From NCBI GenBank assembly GCA_002256435.1, contig NKJC01000004.1:372001-436000 (forward strand): a DNA stretch of 64,000 bases. The letters are read 5' to 3'. The position numbers and the translations under genes are program-made. This stretch comes from Chitinophagaceae bacterium BSSC1. GTDB taxonomy: Bacteria > Bacteroidota > Bacteroidia > Chitinophagales > Chitinophagaceae. Positions 28,001 to 36,272 of this stretch are shown here, piece after piece (position 1 is the stretch's first letter; the number at the start of each line of letters is the position of its first letter). The notes below the pieces were generated by a model. That model searched no databases, was not told the origin of the DNA, and saw only the letters and a program-made list of their open reading frames with translations.

Positions 28001-29174
28001 TTATACACCTGATGAAGTAATGTACAATGTGCAACTTTGGGCGGTATCACCTGAACTGGTAATGAATATGGCCAGTGATATTGTGACTAGGTTAAAAGCT
28101 ACTATGCCAGTTATTGAGCAAGTAAATAGCATTGTTCTACCTAAAACCTATGTAACAAAAGGTAAACGTGAGGCTGAGAACTTGGTATTGAATATTGTTA
28201 ACAATAGTAGTTTCACCAACGGATATATTGAATTACAAGAAAAAGCAAATGAGTTATCAACTAGTTTAGTTACTAGACAAGTACCATTTACTGTTGGTGC
28301 AAATGGTAAAACTGTTTTGACCATTCCAGCAAGTGATTCTTATGAAGCTGCCATGTATGTGTATATGAATGGTGTAATGCAAGACCAACTCTTTATGGCC
28401 GATGGAAGTTGGGTGGCCAATATTAATCCAAGTACTTCTACTTTAAAATCATTTAAAGTAGAAAATGATCCTAAAATGATTGTGGAGAATAAAACAGATT
28501 TCTTGTTATTCCGCAACGTGAAGGTAGAAGCAAGCAGTCCTGATTATGTATCTGTATACAAATTATTAAGAGGTGGTGGTGCTCCACAAGATCTTACTGG
28601 TTACAAAACTTTGCAGTTCAACGCCAAGGGTTCTGGAGTAGCCTTACAAATCATATTGGTAAAAGAAGGTATCCAAAACTGGGATGACCAATATAGATTG
28701 AGAATTCCTCTGTCTGCTACCAACAAGGATTATAAAATTAGTTTGGATGATTTCAAATCATTAGGAAGCAACGCCAAGATTAATCCTAATGATATTACTA
28801 CTGTGATCTTTGCTTTGGAAGTAAATACTGGTAAACTGACCAATATTTCTGCAGACTTTAATAGGGTATTGTTCTCTAAAACAGATTTTTCTTACCTCAC
28901 TAGTTTGAATTCTACAGAAGTAAATGTGTTCCCTAATCCTTCAAAAGGTAGTTTTAAAGCCAGCTTTAAATCTGCAGAAGTTGCTGACTTAACGCTCTAT
29001 TTAACTGATGCAACAGGAAGAAGGGTATACAGCAAATCTGTAAAAGCACAGATAGGAGAGAACCAAGTTCCTGTAGACTTTACTCCAAAACAAGGTAATA
29101 TTTTGACCAACTATATCCTTTCTCTTGATGGCAATGGTTATAAATACCAGCCTAGGAAAGTGATTATTGAATAA
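25020..29174 (+). CDS. Large SdrD-B-domain T9SS-secreted surface protein, type A sorting domain
   Basis: 1,384 residues. A signal peptide ends near ANAQ (about residue 36). An SdrD-B-like unit follows (ISGTVFRDFNANGTRN, with GAYSFTAGQIAPGTKVRLEF), then a long beta-propeller-like region (about 140-650) with repeated YYAAYAK, KYLYVVNLNDARLWR and DGAMILGIADRTGD. A second SdrD-B unit (about 664-805) has GNRVWLDADGNGIQDPGE. Beyond CGCGGGLES comes a region unlike known families, then a jelly-roll-like stretch (about 1160-1290). The C-terminus is a T9SS type A sorting domain (VFPNPSKGSF to VIIE). SdrD-B units usually bind Ca2+ and stiffen surface stalks. The gene has a strong terminator 20 bases after its stop. 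Confidence 0.88.
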   Translation: MLMRFKHLHSKNLHFASCKPLLCTLVLFFAVQANAQISGTVFRDFNANGTRNTGTGYNEPLVDGITVKAYDAANALVATTTTVAGAYSFTAGQIAPGTKVRLEFTGWATGIDFPGAFGANNKSSIQFATAPATGLHFGINYPGDYNDQVNPRVIVPVYANGDNRLPGSAASADAIYAYNYNALGGQTTLGTMGQIGAVWGTAYNRQADKLYYAAYAKRHVNAGPLGLNGLYVTTNAKSVNNTSSTGSFVNLNLINPAFNAGTVTRNFAPGAADKTNPNYDELMFDAVGKKGMGGLAISDDGKYLYVVNLNDARLWRITLGPNGTAPSSAGDIVSYPAFTNPSAFSTFRPFAVKFYRGAIYVGGVTDGVKSDNSAVNRNDLKAYVYKVDASATPGSASFAQVLNVDLSFNRLSNLNSGWNAKRTTPYVDANGTNASLSNTSWHPWSRTFTEMVISNAPGRLAYPQPILSSLEFDPTDGAMILGIADRTGDQTGNENLSTNTGLGDLYTGNSAGDILRASNTGAAYSAFVIENNGTAGSRTTAGVGNNEGPNGGEFYFTDRFSQGNNVSGLPPLGNGDNTTGSWPYSGGLDHEETSTGSVALMAGKDEVLSTAFDPINAWYSGGVRYYSNLDGGAYNGMKLYEGQFVDLFGKANGLGDLEIISAPAPIEVGNRVWLDADGNGIQDPGENPIAGVTVELVKAGLVIATATTDADGNYIFSSDPTGVTTASNIYNIVGLTANTAFTIRIPNVTGGSKQAALGVNDLTTANTAGGSNADEIDSDGVLAGNNAEVTLTTGVAGANDHSFDFGFSTAVPCGCGGGLESKSLGDAVGKRVFNKAVNSQQGPVNYSKMPVVENRIIQNQIKGVGTSLTLSELLPKQIKGTNYKALTTTPTDIPSITNATDVLSIDFVLNDQAKAVSFATRTQGEVYDHTKAICDRLKGSELISIENVTINNIKFVRYNLKNSIGQIEYAMSFAIGAKSGRLNYSIQSNWLNRDYTPDEVMYNVQLWAVSPELVMNMASDIVTRLKATMPVIEQVNSIVLPKTYVTKGKREAENLVLNIVNNSSFTNGYIELQEKANELSTSLVTRQVPFTVGANGKTVLTIPASDSYEAAMYVYMNGVMQDQLFMADGSWVANINPSTSTLKSFKVENDPKMIVENKTDFLLFRNVKVEASSPDYVSVYKLLRGGGAPQDLTGYKTLQFNAKGSGVALQIILVKEGIQNWDDQYRLRIPLSATNKDYKISLDDFKSLGSNAKINPNDITTVIFALEVNTGKLTNISADFNRVLFSKTDFSYLTSLNSTEVNVFPNPSKGSFKASFKSAEVADLTLYLTDATGRRVYSKSVKAQIGENQVPVDFTPKQGNILTNYILSLDGNGYKYQPRKVIIE

Positions 29175-29193
29175 GCTTTTAAGCCCCTACAAC

Positions 29194-29225
29194 AGCAAAG
29201 TCCTGGAGAAATCCGGGACTTTGCT
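29194..29225 (+). terminator. Strong intrinsic terminator of the SdrD-like gene
   Basis: A 14-bp stem, AGCAAAGTCCTGGA (29194-29207) with TCCGGGACTTTGCT (29212-29225), has one G-U pair and closes a GAAA tetraloop. TTTTA follows. The stem begins 20 bases after the stop codon. Confidence 0.9.
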
Positions 29226-29350
29226 TTTATACACATTTTGTGAAAATCAGGTGGAAAACCAAAAAATACAAGGTATCTGGTATTTTTCAATAGTTTCGCT
29301 TTTAGTTCTTTTACATTGTTAATCATTTATCAAGCTCAAAAAAAATTGCT

Positions 29351-29446
29351 ATGGCACTCGAGATCTATGGTTTTTTTCTTGGTTTTGGGGTATTGATGTA
29401 TTATTTACATCAACCTAAGAAAGCCAAAATTGCACAGAAGAAGTAG
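29351..29446 (+). CDS. 31-residue single-span membrane peptide
   Basis: A small open frame starts with ATG at 29351 and stops with TAG at 29444-29446. It encodes a short acidic start (MALEIY), a hydrophobic helix (GFFLGFGVLMYYL, about residues 7-19) and a basic tail (HQPKKAKIAQKK), the shape of an inner-membrane microprotein with a cytoplasmic C-terminus. It lies alone between the terminator at 29194-29225 and that at 29514-29534, so the segment is a separate transcription unit if expressed. There is no Shine-Dalgarno, as is usual here, and no convincing promoter; TAGTTTCG at 29291-29298 is a near-match to a -7 element. Function unknown; homologues were not checked. Confidence 0.5.
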   Translation: MALEIYGFFLGFGVLMYYLHQPKKAKIAQKK

Positions 29447-29513
29447 ATATTAACCCCCTAAGCTTGATTGATAAAATTACACCCTAATGTTATTTTAATC
29501 GTATCCAATGATA

Positions 29514-29543
29514 GCGCCCTCCAAGTGAGGGCGCCTTTGTTTT
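29514..29543. terminator. Bidirectional terminator between the microprotein and the PLP enzyme gene
   Basis: GCGCCCTC (29514-29521) pairs perfectly with GAGGGCGC (29527-29534), loop CAAGT, followed by CTTTGTTTT. The stop codon of the minus-strand PLP enzyme (29542-29544) is just beyond. Confidence 0.85.
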
Positions 29544-30807
29544 AGGCATTCCCTAGTTCTTTTAGGGCTTTTACCAGCACGTCTAACTCAGTAGTTCTAG
29601 TAAAAACATTGGGTGTAATCCTACATCCATGAACAGCAGCCCCATCAATGGCAACAGTATAAATGCCATATTTTTTTAATAAGGTTTCAGCCAATAATCC
29701 TGGTTTCATATCCTTAATACCCACATTCGCAATAGCGCAAGATCGTTTTGGGTCAGTGGGGGTATAGAGTTCAATATTTCCCAAACCCCTCACTTTGCTT
29801 GTCCAATACTGTTGTAAAAAACGCAGTCTGGCTTCTTTTTTATCGGCACCAATACTATTGTAAAAGTCTACTGAATTACTAATGGCTAAATCTGAATGAA
29901 CAGGGTGGGTACCAATATGATTGAGTCTAGCAATATCTGTTCCTGGTCTTTCGCCATCGGCCAGTAATGGCCAAATATCACCAGCTTTTCCATTTTTTAC
30001 ATATAATATGCCTACTCCTAATGGCACTGCTAACCATTTGTGCAAGCTTGCACCATAGTAATCACAGTGTAAATCAGGTATGCTGTAAGGAAATTGTGCA
30101 AATGCATGGGCACCATCTACCAATACTTCCACCCCCTTACTATGGGCCATATCGCAAATCTTGCGTATGGGTAAAATCTGACCCGTAATATTAACTATAT
30201 GGGAAACCATAATCATTTTGGTCTTAGGGGTAATGGCATTAGCATAAAAGTTCACAATCTCTTCATCCGATTTGGGATCCATGGGAAGAGACAATACTTT
30301 GTTGACTACGCCATGTTTTTTAGCTACTAGTTTAAACATGTCTAACATGGCGCCATAATCCTGTTCCACCATAATGGCTTCATCTCCGGCCTGCCAATGA
30401 AAACCGCCAATAATCATGTCTAAAGATTCTGTGGTATTTCTTGTAAGAACCAATTCTTCGGTACTGCATCCTGCAATGGCAGCCACTTTTGCAGCAGCTT
30501 TTTTCTTATTGTCAAATTGCACGGTACGCATATAATATGCACCTTGATAATTGACTTCTCGAATATGGTCTAGATAGGCTTCCAAAACTGGCGTAGGGAG
30601 TATATTGTAATACCCATTTTCAAGATTAATATAGTCTGGTTTTAACCTATAAAAACTTCGGATGCCTTCCCAAAAATCTGGATCTTGGGCCAAAGCATTG
30701 GAAGTTTGATTTTGCCCTGTTTGTAACCAATTGGCTAAGGACTCTAAACTCATAGTTGTTCCCAAACCCGCTAGGGCCATGCCTTTGATAAAACCTCGTT
30801 TGTTCAT
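29542..30807 (-). CDS. Class V aminotransferase-fold PLP enzyme, isopenicillin-N-epimerase-like
   Basis: 421 residues. The N-terminus MNKRGFIKGMALAGLGTTM resembles a Tat signal but has K-R in place of the R-R pair, so export is uncertain. The fold-type I core follows: TRNTTESLDMIIGG, MVSHIVNITGQILPI, VLVDGAHAFAQFP with the cofactor Asp, and the probable Schiff-base lysine in YYGASLHKWLAVPLG. The nearest described family is the CefD/selenocysteine-lyase-like group. Neither the substrate nor the reaction can be assigned. It is followed on the same strand by no other gene and is preceded by a small secreted protein gene 30 bases upstream. Confidence 0.85.
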   Translation of the reverse strand: MNKRGFIKGMALAGLGTTMSLESLANWLQTGQNQTSNALAQDPDFWEGIRSFYRLKPDYINLENGYYNILPTPVLEAYLDHIREVNYQGAYYMRTVQFDNKKKAAAKVAAIAGCSTEELVLTRNTTESLDMIIGGFHWQAGDEAIMVEQDYGAMLDMFKLVAKKHGVVNKVLSLPMDPKSDEEIVNFYANAITPKTKMIMVSHIVNITGQILPIRKICDMAHSKGVEVLVDGAHAFAQFPYSIPDLHCDYYGASLHKWLAVPLGVGILYVKNGKAGDIWPLLADGERPGTDIARLNHIGTHPVHSDLAISNSVDFYNSIGADKKEARLRFLQQYWTSKVRGLGNIELYTPTDPKRSCAIANVGIKDMKPGLLAETLLKKYGIYTVAIDGAAVHGCRITPNVFTRTTELDVLVKALKELGNA

Positions 30808-30837
30808 TTTTGTAAATTATTTGAGCTGTTGAGACAA

Positions 30838-31587
30838 TTATTTAGACGCATTTAGTTGATTAAAATATCTAACAATATCGGCTTCCTTTTTCAAGTCAAT
30901 CTTATTTTGTTCCAACCATTCTTGTTCATTTTTCCCAGGAGGAGCCAATTGCAAAATGGTTTCCTTATTGAGTTTTTTAATAGGAGTTACTACATAATTA
31001 TTAACTAGATAATATTTGATTTCATTTTTAAAATAATAGCGTTTCATGGTACCAAAAAGTGAATCTCCTTCCAGTAATTTGCGATTATCCATTTTCAGTA
31101 ATTGGTATTTTCCTTCATTTAAAACTTGTAAGAGTTCCTTTATGGGTTCTTTGCTCACAAATGGTTCCGTTACACCATTTAAAAAACTAGCTATAATATT
31201 ATCTGGTTTGTTGGACTCGTGAAACTGGACTCTTTTTACCAAGCCTTCATTCACCACTGCTTCATCGCCATTGGCTTTTTTATAATAAATTTCATGTGAT
31301 GCCAGATTCAATTTTACTTCTTGTTCCCATCTTTCTTTTTTATTTCTTCCCATTAAAGTGGCTGATTGCCATTCGGCTTTCCAAAAAGCATTTCCAGTAA
31401 TCTTATCATATGGAATTCTATTGGACAAAGATCCTCTACCATAAATATTGATAGTGCCATCCGCTTTTGTAGACGGCAATGTTTCAATCATCACCCCATC
31501 TTGTGCAAGAACATAAAAGGGTGTGTAAATAAACACAAAAATCAAAATGGCATGGATGCTTTTGGATAAAAAAGAATGTTTTTGCAT
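30838..31587 (-). CDS. Secreted protein of unknown function
   Basis: 249 residues with a signal peptide (about 1-28, ending FYVLAQ). The mature part is beta- and lysine-rich (WEQEVKLNLASHEIYYKKANGDEAVVNEGLVKRVQF) and ends in a helical KKEADIVRYFNQLNASK. No family is recognised. It precedes the PLP enzyme gene by 30 bases on the same strand, so the two may be co-transcribed. Confidence 0.7.
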   Translation of the reverse strand: MQKHSFLSKSIHAILIFVFIYTPFYVLAQDGVMIETLPSTKADGTINIYGRGSLSNRIPYDKITGNAFWKAEWQSATLMGRNKKERWEQEVKLNLASHEIYYKKANGDEAVVNEGLVKRVQFHESNKPDNIIASFLNGVTEPFVSKEPIKELLQVLNEGKYQLLKMDNRKLLEGDSLFGTMKRYYFKNEIKYYLVNNYVVTPIKKLNKETILQLAPPGKNEQEWLEQNKIDLKKEADIVRYFNQLNASK

Positions 31588-31685
31588 GGTATGGTTGCTT
31601 TTTTGAATGCATCAATTTAAGGCATTCCTTGCTTATTGCCATGCTTACCCTGCAATCCCTTAGAATATTGCACTAAATTTGCCGG

Positions 31686-32870
31686 ATGAATCCTTTTGTC
31701 AATCCCAGTAAGATTATAGTTACTTGTCATAAATGGTTAGCGCCTTCATTGGCAAAGGAAATTGAAGCCCTTGGTTACGGGCGATATAGCGTTTTTCAAA
31801 CTGGTGTAGAGCTAGAAGGAACCATGGCAGATTGTATTAGGCTAAACCTAAATCTGCGTTGTGCTAGCCAGGTCATGTATTCCTTAAAAGCCTTTATTTG
31901 CAATGATCCCAATGAATTATACAGGAATTTAGTAACCATTCCTTGGGAAACAATGCTGGTGCCAGATGGCTATTTTTCAGTAACCAGTAATGTGTTTCAT
32001 CCAACCATTCAGACTAATTTATTTGCCAACCTCAGGGTCAAAGATGCCATTGTAGACAGGATGAGGGAAACTACACAACAACGTCCATCAACTGGATCAG
32101 AACTTAGTGGCGCTGTAGTGTATCTGTTTTGGAAAAAGGATGAAGCTGAAATTTTTATTGATACCTCTGGAGAAACTTTAGCCAAACACGGATATAGAAA
32201 ATTACCTGGTAAAGCTCCTATGTTAGAAGCACTGGCTGCTGCAACCATACTATCCACTAAATGGAATAAAGCAACTCCATTTATCAATCCCATGTGCGGT
32301 TCCGGTACATTGGCTATAGAAGCAGCTTTAATAGCCAGCAATCGCGTACCAGGTCTCATGCGAAGCAATTATGCGTTTATGCATATTAAAGGATATGATC
32401 AAGCCATTTATGAAAAAGAAAGGGCTGCTTTAGATGCCAAGATCAACCATCATCCTAATATTAAAATTATTGCGTCTGACCTAAGCGATAAAGCCATTGA
32501 AATAGCTAAAATCAATGCTGCCGTAGCGGGAGTGGAGCAAATGATTGACTTTCAGGTTTGCGATTTTGAATCAACTCACTTACCTGAAACTGAAGGGTCA
32601 GTCATCATGTTTAACCCTGAATATGGGGAGCGTTTGGGTGATGAAATTGAGCTGAATGCCACTTATGCGCGAATGGGCGATTTTCTCAAAAACAAATGCA
32701 AAGGATTTACCGGATATATTTTTACAGGTAACCTTGACCTAGCAAAAAAAATCCGCTTGAAACCCAGTAGGAGAATAGAGTTTTACAATGCAACCATTGA
32801 TTGCCGTTTATTGGAATATGAGCTATATGCTGGTACCAAAAGAACGGATAAATTGCCAATTGCTGAATAA
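31686..32870 (+). CDS. THUMP-domain RNA methyltransferase, RlmL-like
   Basis: 394 residues. An N-terminal THUMP region (about 1-160) is followed by a Rossmann-type methyltransferase: SAM motif FINPMCGSGTLAIEAA (about 199-214) and an acidic motif IKIIASDLSDKAIEIAK. The catalytic N-P-P-Y of N2-guanine methyltransferases reads NPEYGERLG here (codons from 32613), a variant I believe is common in this phylum. The probable reaction is m2G formation on 23S rRNA, as for RlmL. TAAATTTG at 31674-31681 fits a -7 element but would lie only five bases before the ATG, so that site is doubtful. Confidence 0.87.
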   Translation: MNPFVNPSKIIVTCHKWLAPSLAKEIEALGYGRYSVFQTGVELEGTMADCIRLNLNLRCASQVMYSLKAFICNDPNELYRNLVTIPWETMLVPDGYFSVTSNVFHPTIQTNLFANLRVKDAIVDRMRETTQQRPSTGSELSGAVVYLFWKKDEAEIFIDTSGETLAKHGYRKLPGKAPMLEALAAATILSTKWNKATPFINPMCGSGTLAIEAALIASNRVPGLMRSNYAFMHIKGYDQAIYEKERAALDAKINHHPNIKIIASDLSDKAIEIAKINAAVAGVEQMIDFQVCDFESTHLPETEGSVIMFNPEYGERLGDEIELNATYARMGDFLKNKCKGFTGYIFTGNLDLAKKIRLKPSRRIEFYNATIDCRLLEYELYAGTKRTDKLPIAE

Positions 32871-32871
32871 G

Positions 32872-33720
32872 CTAAAACCTAAATAGAAATTTGTCTGGAA
32901 CTACGCTTATTTGAATGTCTCTGGCACTGATTAATTCACCATCTATTTGAATATCCGTTTCTTGTTCCAATTGAATCTTTACTTCTTTGACCAAACGATG
33001 TGTTACAAAAGGTAAGTGTAAGTGTTTACCTTTTTGCAAAACGGGAAGGTATCTTAATCGCTGAAATAGGTTGAGTTTATTACAAAGCAGTAAGTCTAGA
33101 TAGCCATCCTGCATATTGGCATTTGGGGTAACAAAAAAACCACCGCCACTTCTTGAACTGTTATTGGCAATGACCAACAAATATGGCTGATGCCAGGTTT
33201 CGGTTTCAGTTGTAATTTTAAAATGCTTTTCCTTAAAGCTAAAAACCTTTAAAACAACAGCTATCAAATAGCCTAGATGACCACCTAAAAAACGAATGGC
33301 TTGCATAAAGCGAATAATCTCACCGTCAAATCCAATACCCAAGCAATTGAGATACCACCATTGGTTAATTTTACAAGCGTCTACTGTTTGAATCTTTGCT
33401 TGCATCACTTGCTCAAAAATGGCAGCATTGTCTTTATTGCCGTAGAGTTTCCAAGCAAAATCATTGCCAGTACCGCATTTGAACAGGGCTAATGGAAGTT
33501 TACAATCAGCGTATTGATTAATAAAATAGTTTAGTGTACCGTCTCCACCTATGACCCAAACATCTGAAAAACCATCAAAATGAATGGGCCAATTTTGTTC
33601 AAAAATTTGAGAAGAAATGCCAAGTTGTTCAAGTGCATTCCCCAGCCATTTGGCCGTTTCTTGAGCAGTTCCTTTTCCAGCTTTTGGATTGGATAATATG
33701 GCAACGGCTGTGATGTTCAT
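32872..33720 (-). CDS. Diacylglycerol/lipid kinase family protein
   Basis: 282 residues of the DAGK catalytic family (YegS/DgkB type). The nucleotide-binding GGDGT is at 58-62, with FKCGTGNDFAWKLYG, LNCLGIGFDGEIIRFM and the late SGGGFFVTPNANMQDGYLDLLL. These enzymes phosphorylate diacylglycerol or related lipids at the inner membrane face. The stop is one base away from the end of the convergent RlmL-like gene. Confidence 0.88.
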   Translation of the reverse strand: MNITAVAILSNPKAGKGTAQETAKWLGNALEQLGISSQIFEQNWPIHFDGFSDVWVIGGDGTLNYFINQYADCKLPLALFKCGTGNDFAWKLYGNKDNAAIFEQVMQAKIQTVDACKINQWWYLNCLGIGFDGEIIRFMQAIRFLGGHLGYLIAVVLKVFSFKEKHFKITTETETWHQPYLLVIANNSSRSGGGFFVTPNANMQDGYLDLLLCNKLNLFQRLRYLPVLQKGKHLHLPFVTHRLVKEVKIQLEQETDIQIDGELISARDIQISVVPDKFLFRF

Positions 33721-33748
33721 CAGACTTCTAGGAAAGAATCAAAATGGA

Positions 33749-34234
33749 TTATCTAGAGATAGATCCGTAAAATGTCATTGGCTCCCTATTCCTACTTAGC
33801 ACATCAACCTGACCTGTACCATCGGTAAATATGGTCAAATAAAAAGATTGTATGGTGGTGTTTTTATCGTCCGCTTTTATAGCAACCTGATATTTACCCT
33901 TCTTCTTCTCCATAAATTCATACTTGTATTTCAGGATACTAAAATTGATACTTCCATCTGTTAGATTTATCTGAGCAGTATAAGATGATCCATAATAGGG
34001 TAATATGCCTACAACGCTATCTAGACTCACTTTAAAACTATAGGGATCATTCATTTGTTTCTTACCAGAACTTGCTGTTGCATAAGCTTGAGCAGTAAAG
34101 GTGAAATCCTGTTCCTTTAGTATTTGCTCATAAGGGTTTTGTTCTTTTAACGCTACTTGTGCATTTGTTTGAAGTATCCCAAAGCAAAAAACAAATAAGA
34201 TAGAAACTAAAGAAGATAAATAAAACTTAGGCAT
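33749..34234 (-). CDS. DUF4251 domain-containing secreted protein
   Basis: 161 residues with a signal peptide (cut near TNAQ). The mature part carries the DUF4251 pattern: FTAQAYATASSGKKQMNDPYSFKVSLDSVVGILPYYG and GQVDVLSRNREPMTFYGSI. The family is found mostly in Bacteroidota and has no known role. It lies between the lipid kinase and the PKD/CHU_C protein, all on the minus strand with gaps of 28 and 56 bases. Confidence 0.82.
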   Translation of the reverse strand: MPKFYLSSLVSILFVFCFGILQTNAQVALKEQNPYEQILKEQDFTFTAQAYATASSGKKQMNDPYSFKVSLDSVVGILPYYGSSYTAQINLTDGSINFSILKYKYEFMEKKKGKYQVAIKADDKNTTIQSFYLTIFTDGTGQVDVLSRNREPMTFYGSISR

Positions 34235-34290
34235 AACTATTCTTTTTTGAAAGTTGATATGGCCTAGTTAAAGGTCATTTGATAAGCAAT

Positions 34291-36207
34291 TTAACGCAAT
34301 AATAGGAAGCTGCCTTCTTTTATATAAGGTTTGTTTCCAGGACCAATTCCCTTTACCAACCAATTATATTGGTCTCTTTCCTGAAGCCTACCCTGAAATG
34401 TACCATCCCAGTAATGGTTAGGATTGGTGCTGCTAAAAACGGTTTGCCCCCATCTATTAAAAATGGCAATCTGGGTTACTTGTACCTGAACGGCCCTAAA
34501 ATATAATCTATCATTAATGCCATCTCCATTTGGTGAAAATGCAGTAGGGACATGAATATCTGGCCCGCGACCATATTTGATACATACCGTATCCATGCTG
34601 GTACAAAAACTATCCTTACCCCAAACCTTTAAAGTATAACACGTTGGAATACCACCAGTAACTGTTGGATTGGCTATTCTAGTATCACTAAGTCCTGAAC
34701 CTGGAGACCAGAAATAACTATTTTGAGGTGATGCTATTACTGGCATTTCATAAGGAGTGTCATAGCCAATAACCGTGTCTTTGCCAGCATAGGCATTGAG
34801 TTTGGGGTATACAAAAGGTACTTTAGAAGCAAAGCCAGTACAGCCTTTGTCAGTTGTTACAGTTAATAAGATTGAATATCCCAAGGGAACTGTATCTGTA
34901 TAGGTATAATTATAGATTGGATCCTTTAAATTGGAAAAATTGTTAGATCCCCTTACTGTAATATGATCCCATCTGTATCTGATAATCTGACCTGAACCAA
35001 AACTAGAAAGGTTTTCAAATTGCATTGGTGAGTCTGCACATATTGGTTGTTTAAAATCAAAATCTACTTTTAAATCGTCATAGACTTTTGCGGTTGTTTT
35101 GATGGTATCGCGGCAGCCAATTGAATTGCTTACAATTAAGGTTACTTGATAATCACCAGATTTTGGATAAGTATAGACTGGATAGATGCGCGTTGAAGAA
35201 TCGGTGTTTATTTCTGCTACACCAAAATCCCAGAGGTATTCCAAACTGCTATTATTACTATGATTAAACAAAACCGTTTTGGAAGTGCAAGTAACTGGGG
35301 GAGCGTTTAATACAGCATTACAATCCACCACATTGAGTTCTAATTCCCTTCTATGAATGTTGATCATAACACCATTTCTCCATTCTTGAATGTCTAAACA
35401 AATGGTATAATTCCCCAATACTGCTGGTGTTCCCGATAAAATACCTGTGATAGGATCAATACTCAAATTGTTATTCATGCCAAAAGGTTGAAACAAGGAA
35501 TAGTCATTGGCATAGCCGATGGTTCTTATTTGAGAAATGCCTAGTGGAGTTCCACCTGCAGGATCACCAATGACAAATCTGAGTTCATCACCATCCGGGT
35601 CTTGGTAATCTATTTTGAATTGCAGTGGTTTGCCTACACAAGCTCCAATAATAGAATCGGTTTTTGGAAAAGGGCTGCTATTGATTGCGGTGTTAGTTCC
35701 AGGGATTCGGGTATGATAGGTTAAGGACGCACCTGCTTCTGGAATTCCTGCTACTATTTCAACACCCTCATTCCAAATCTCGGATGCCAAGTTTTTTTGT
35801 GGCGCATTTCTACAGCAATCAGTCATATAAACAAGATAGCCATTGGGTTCTAGGGGTAAATCAATGGTGCCCGTGAACTCGTATAAATCGTTACAGATAT
35901 CGGGAGGGTTTACAATGCAGGATTCAATTTTAGTAACTGATAATCGCTGTTTGGAACTTTGGGTAGGTTTTAGTTGAAATACTTTGGTATGTGGGAATCC
36001 AGGAATATTGTTGTAAAACCAAACTACTGGTGGGTTGAATTCTGCAAAGCTTTTGCAGTTGCGATTGATTCGCACAATGATTTTATAGGTATTGGTATTT
36101 CCGTTTTGAGAAAGCTGTTGATAAGTAATTTCTCCACCCATGTATTGGCCTGCGCGTACTAGTTGGGGTGTTGCCCAAAAGAGGAGGATAAGTGGGAGGA
36201 TTTTCAT
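34291..36207 (-). CDS. PKD-domain surface protein with T9SS type B (CHU_C) C-terminus
   Basis: 638 residues with a signal peptide (cut near VRAG). The N-terminal part (about 20-280) holds cysteine pairs (RNCKSF, DCCRNAPQK) and an Ig-like IDPITGILSGTPAVLGNYTICL unit. One clear PKD domain follows (YLWDFG, YPKSGDYQVTLIVSNSIGC) and a second weaker one (FENLSSFGSGQIIRYRWDH). The C-terminal 85 residues are the gliding-motility CHU_C domain, starting HVPTAFSPNGDGINDRLYF. This targets the protein to T9SS and is of type B, unlike the two type A cargo proteins in the window. Confidence 0.88.
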   Translation of the reverse strand: MKILPLILLFWATPQLVRAGQYMGGEITYQQLSQNGNTNTYKIIVRINRNCKSFAEFNPPVVWFYNNIPGFPHTKVFQLKPTQSSKQRLSVTKIESCIVNPPDICNDLYEFTGTIDLPLEPNGYLVYMTDCCRNAPQKNLASEIWNEGVEIVAGIPEAGASLTYHTRIPGTNTAINSSPFPKTDSIIGACVGKPLQFKIDYQDPDGDELRFVIGDPAGGTPLGISQIRTIGYANDYSLFQPFGMNNNLSIDPITGILSGTPAVLGNYTICLDIQEWRNGVMINIHRRELELNVVDCNAVLNAPPVTCTSKTVLFNHSNNSSLEYLWDFGVAEINTDSSTRIYPVYTYPKSGDYQVTLIVSNSIGCRDTIKTTAKVYDDLKVDFDFKQPICADSPMQFENLSSFGSGQIIRYRWDHITVRGSNNFSNLKDPIYNYTYTDTVPLGYSILLTVTTDKGCTGFASKVPFVYPKLNAYAGKDTVIGYDTPYEMPVIASPQNSYFWSPGSGLSDTRIANPTVTGGIPTCYTLKVWGKDSFCTSMDTVCIKYGRGPDIHVPTAFSPNGDGINDRLYFRAVQVQVTQIAIFNRWGQTVFSSTNPNHYWDGTFQGRLQERDQYNWLVKGIGPGNKPYIKEGSFLLLR

Positions 36208-36272
36208 GCAGTATGAAAATAGGAAAAACTGGGGAGGGAATGGGGGGGAATTGATGGATGAAAATTAATGGA

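Noticed and set aside
30769..30807. Tat export signal on the PLP enzyme
   Set aside because: The motif has Lys-Arg instead of the Arg-Arg pair and the hydrophobic stretch is short. Export remains possible but is not supported enough to call.
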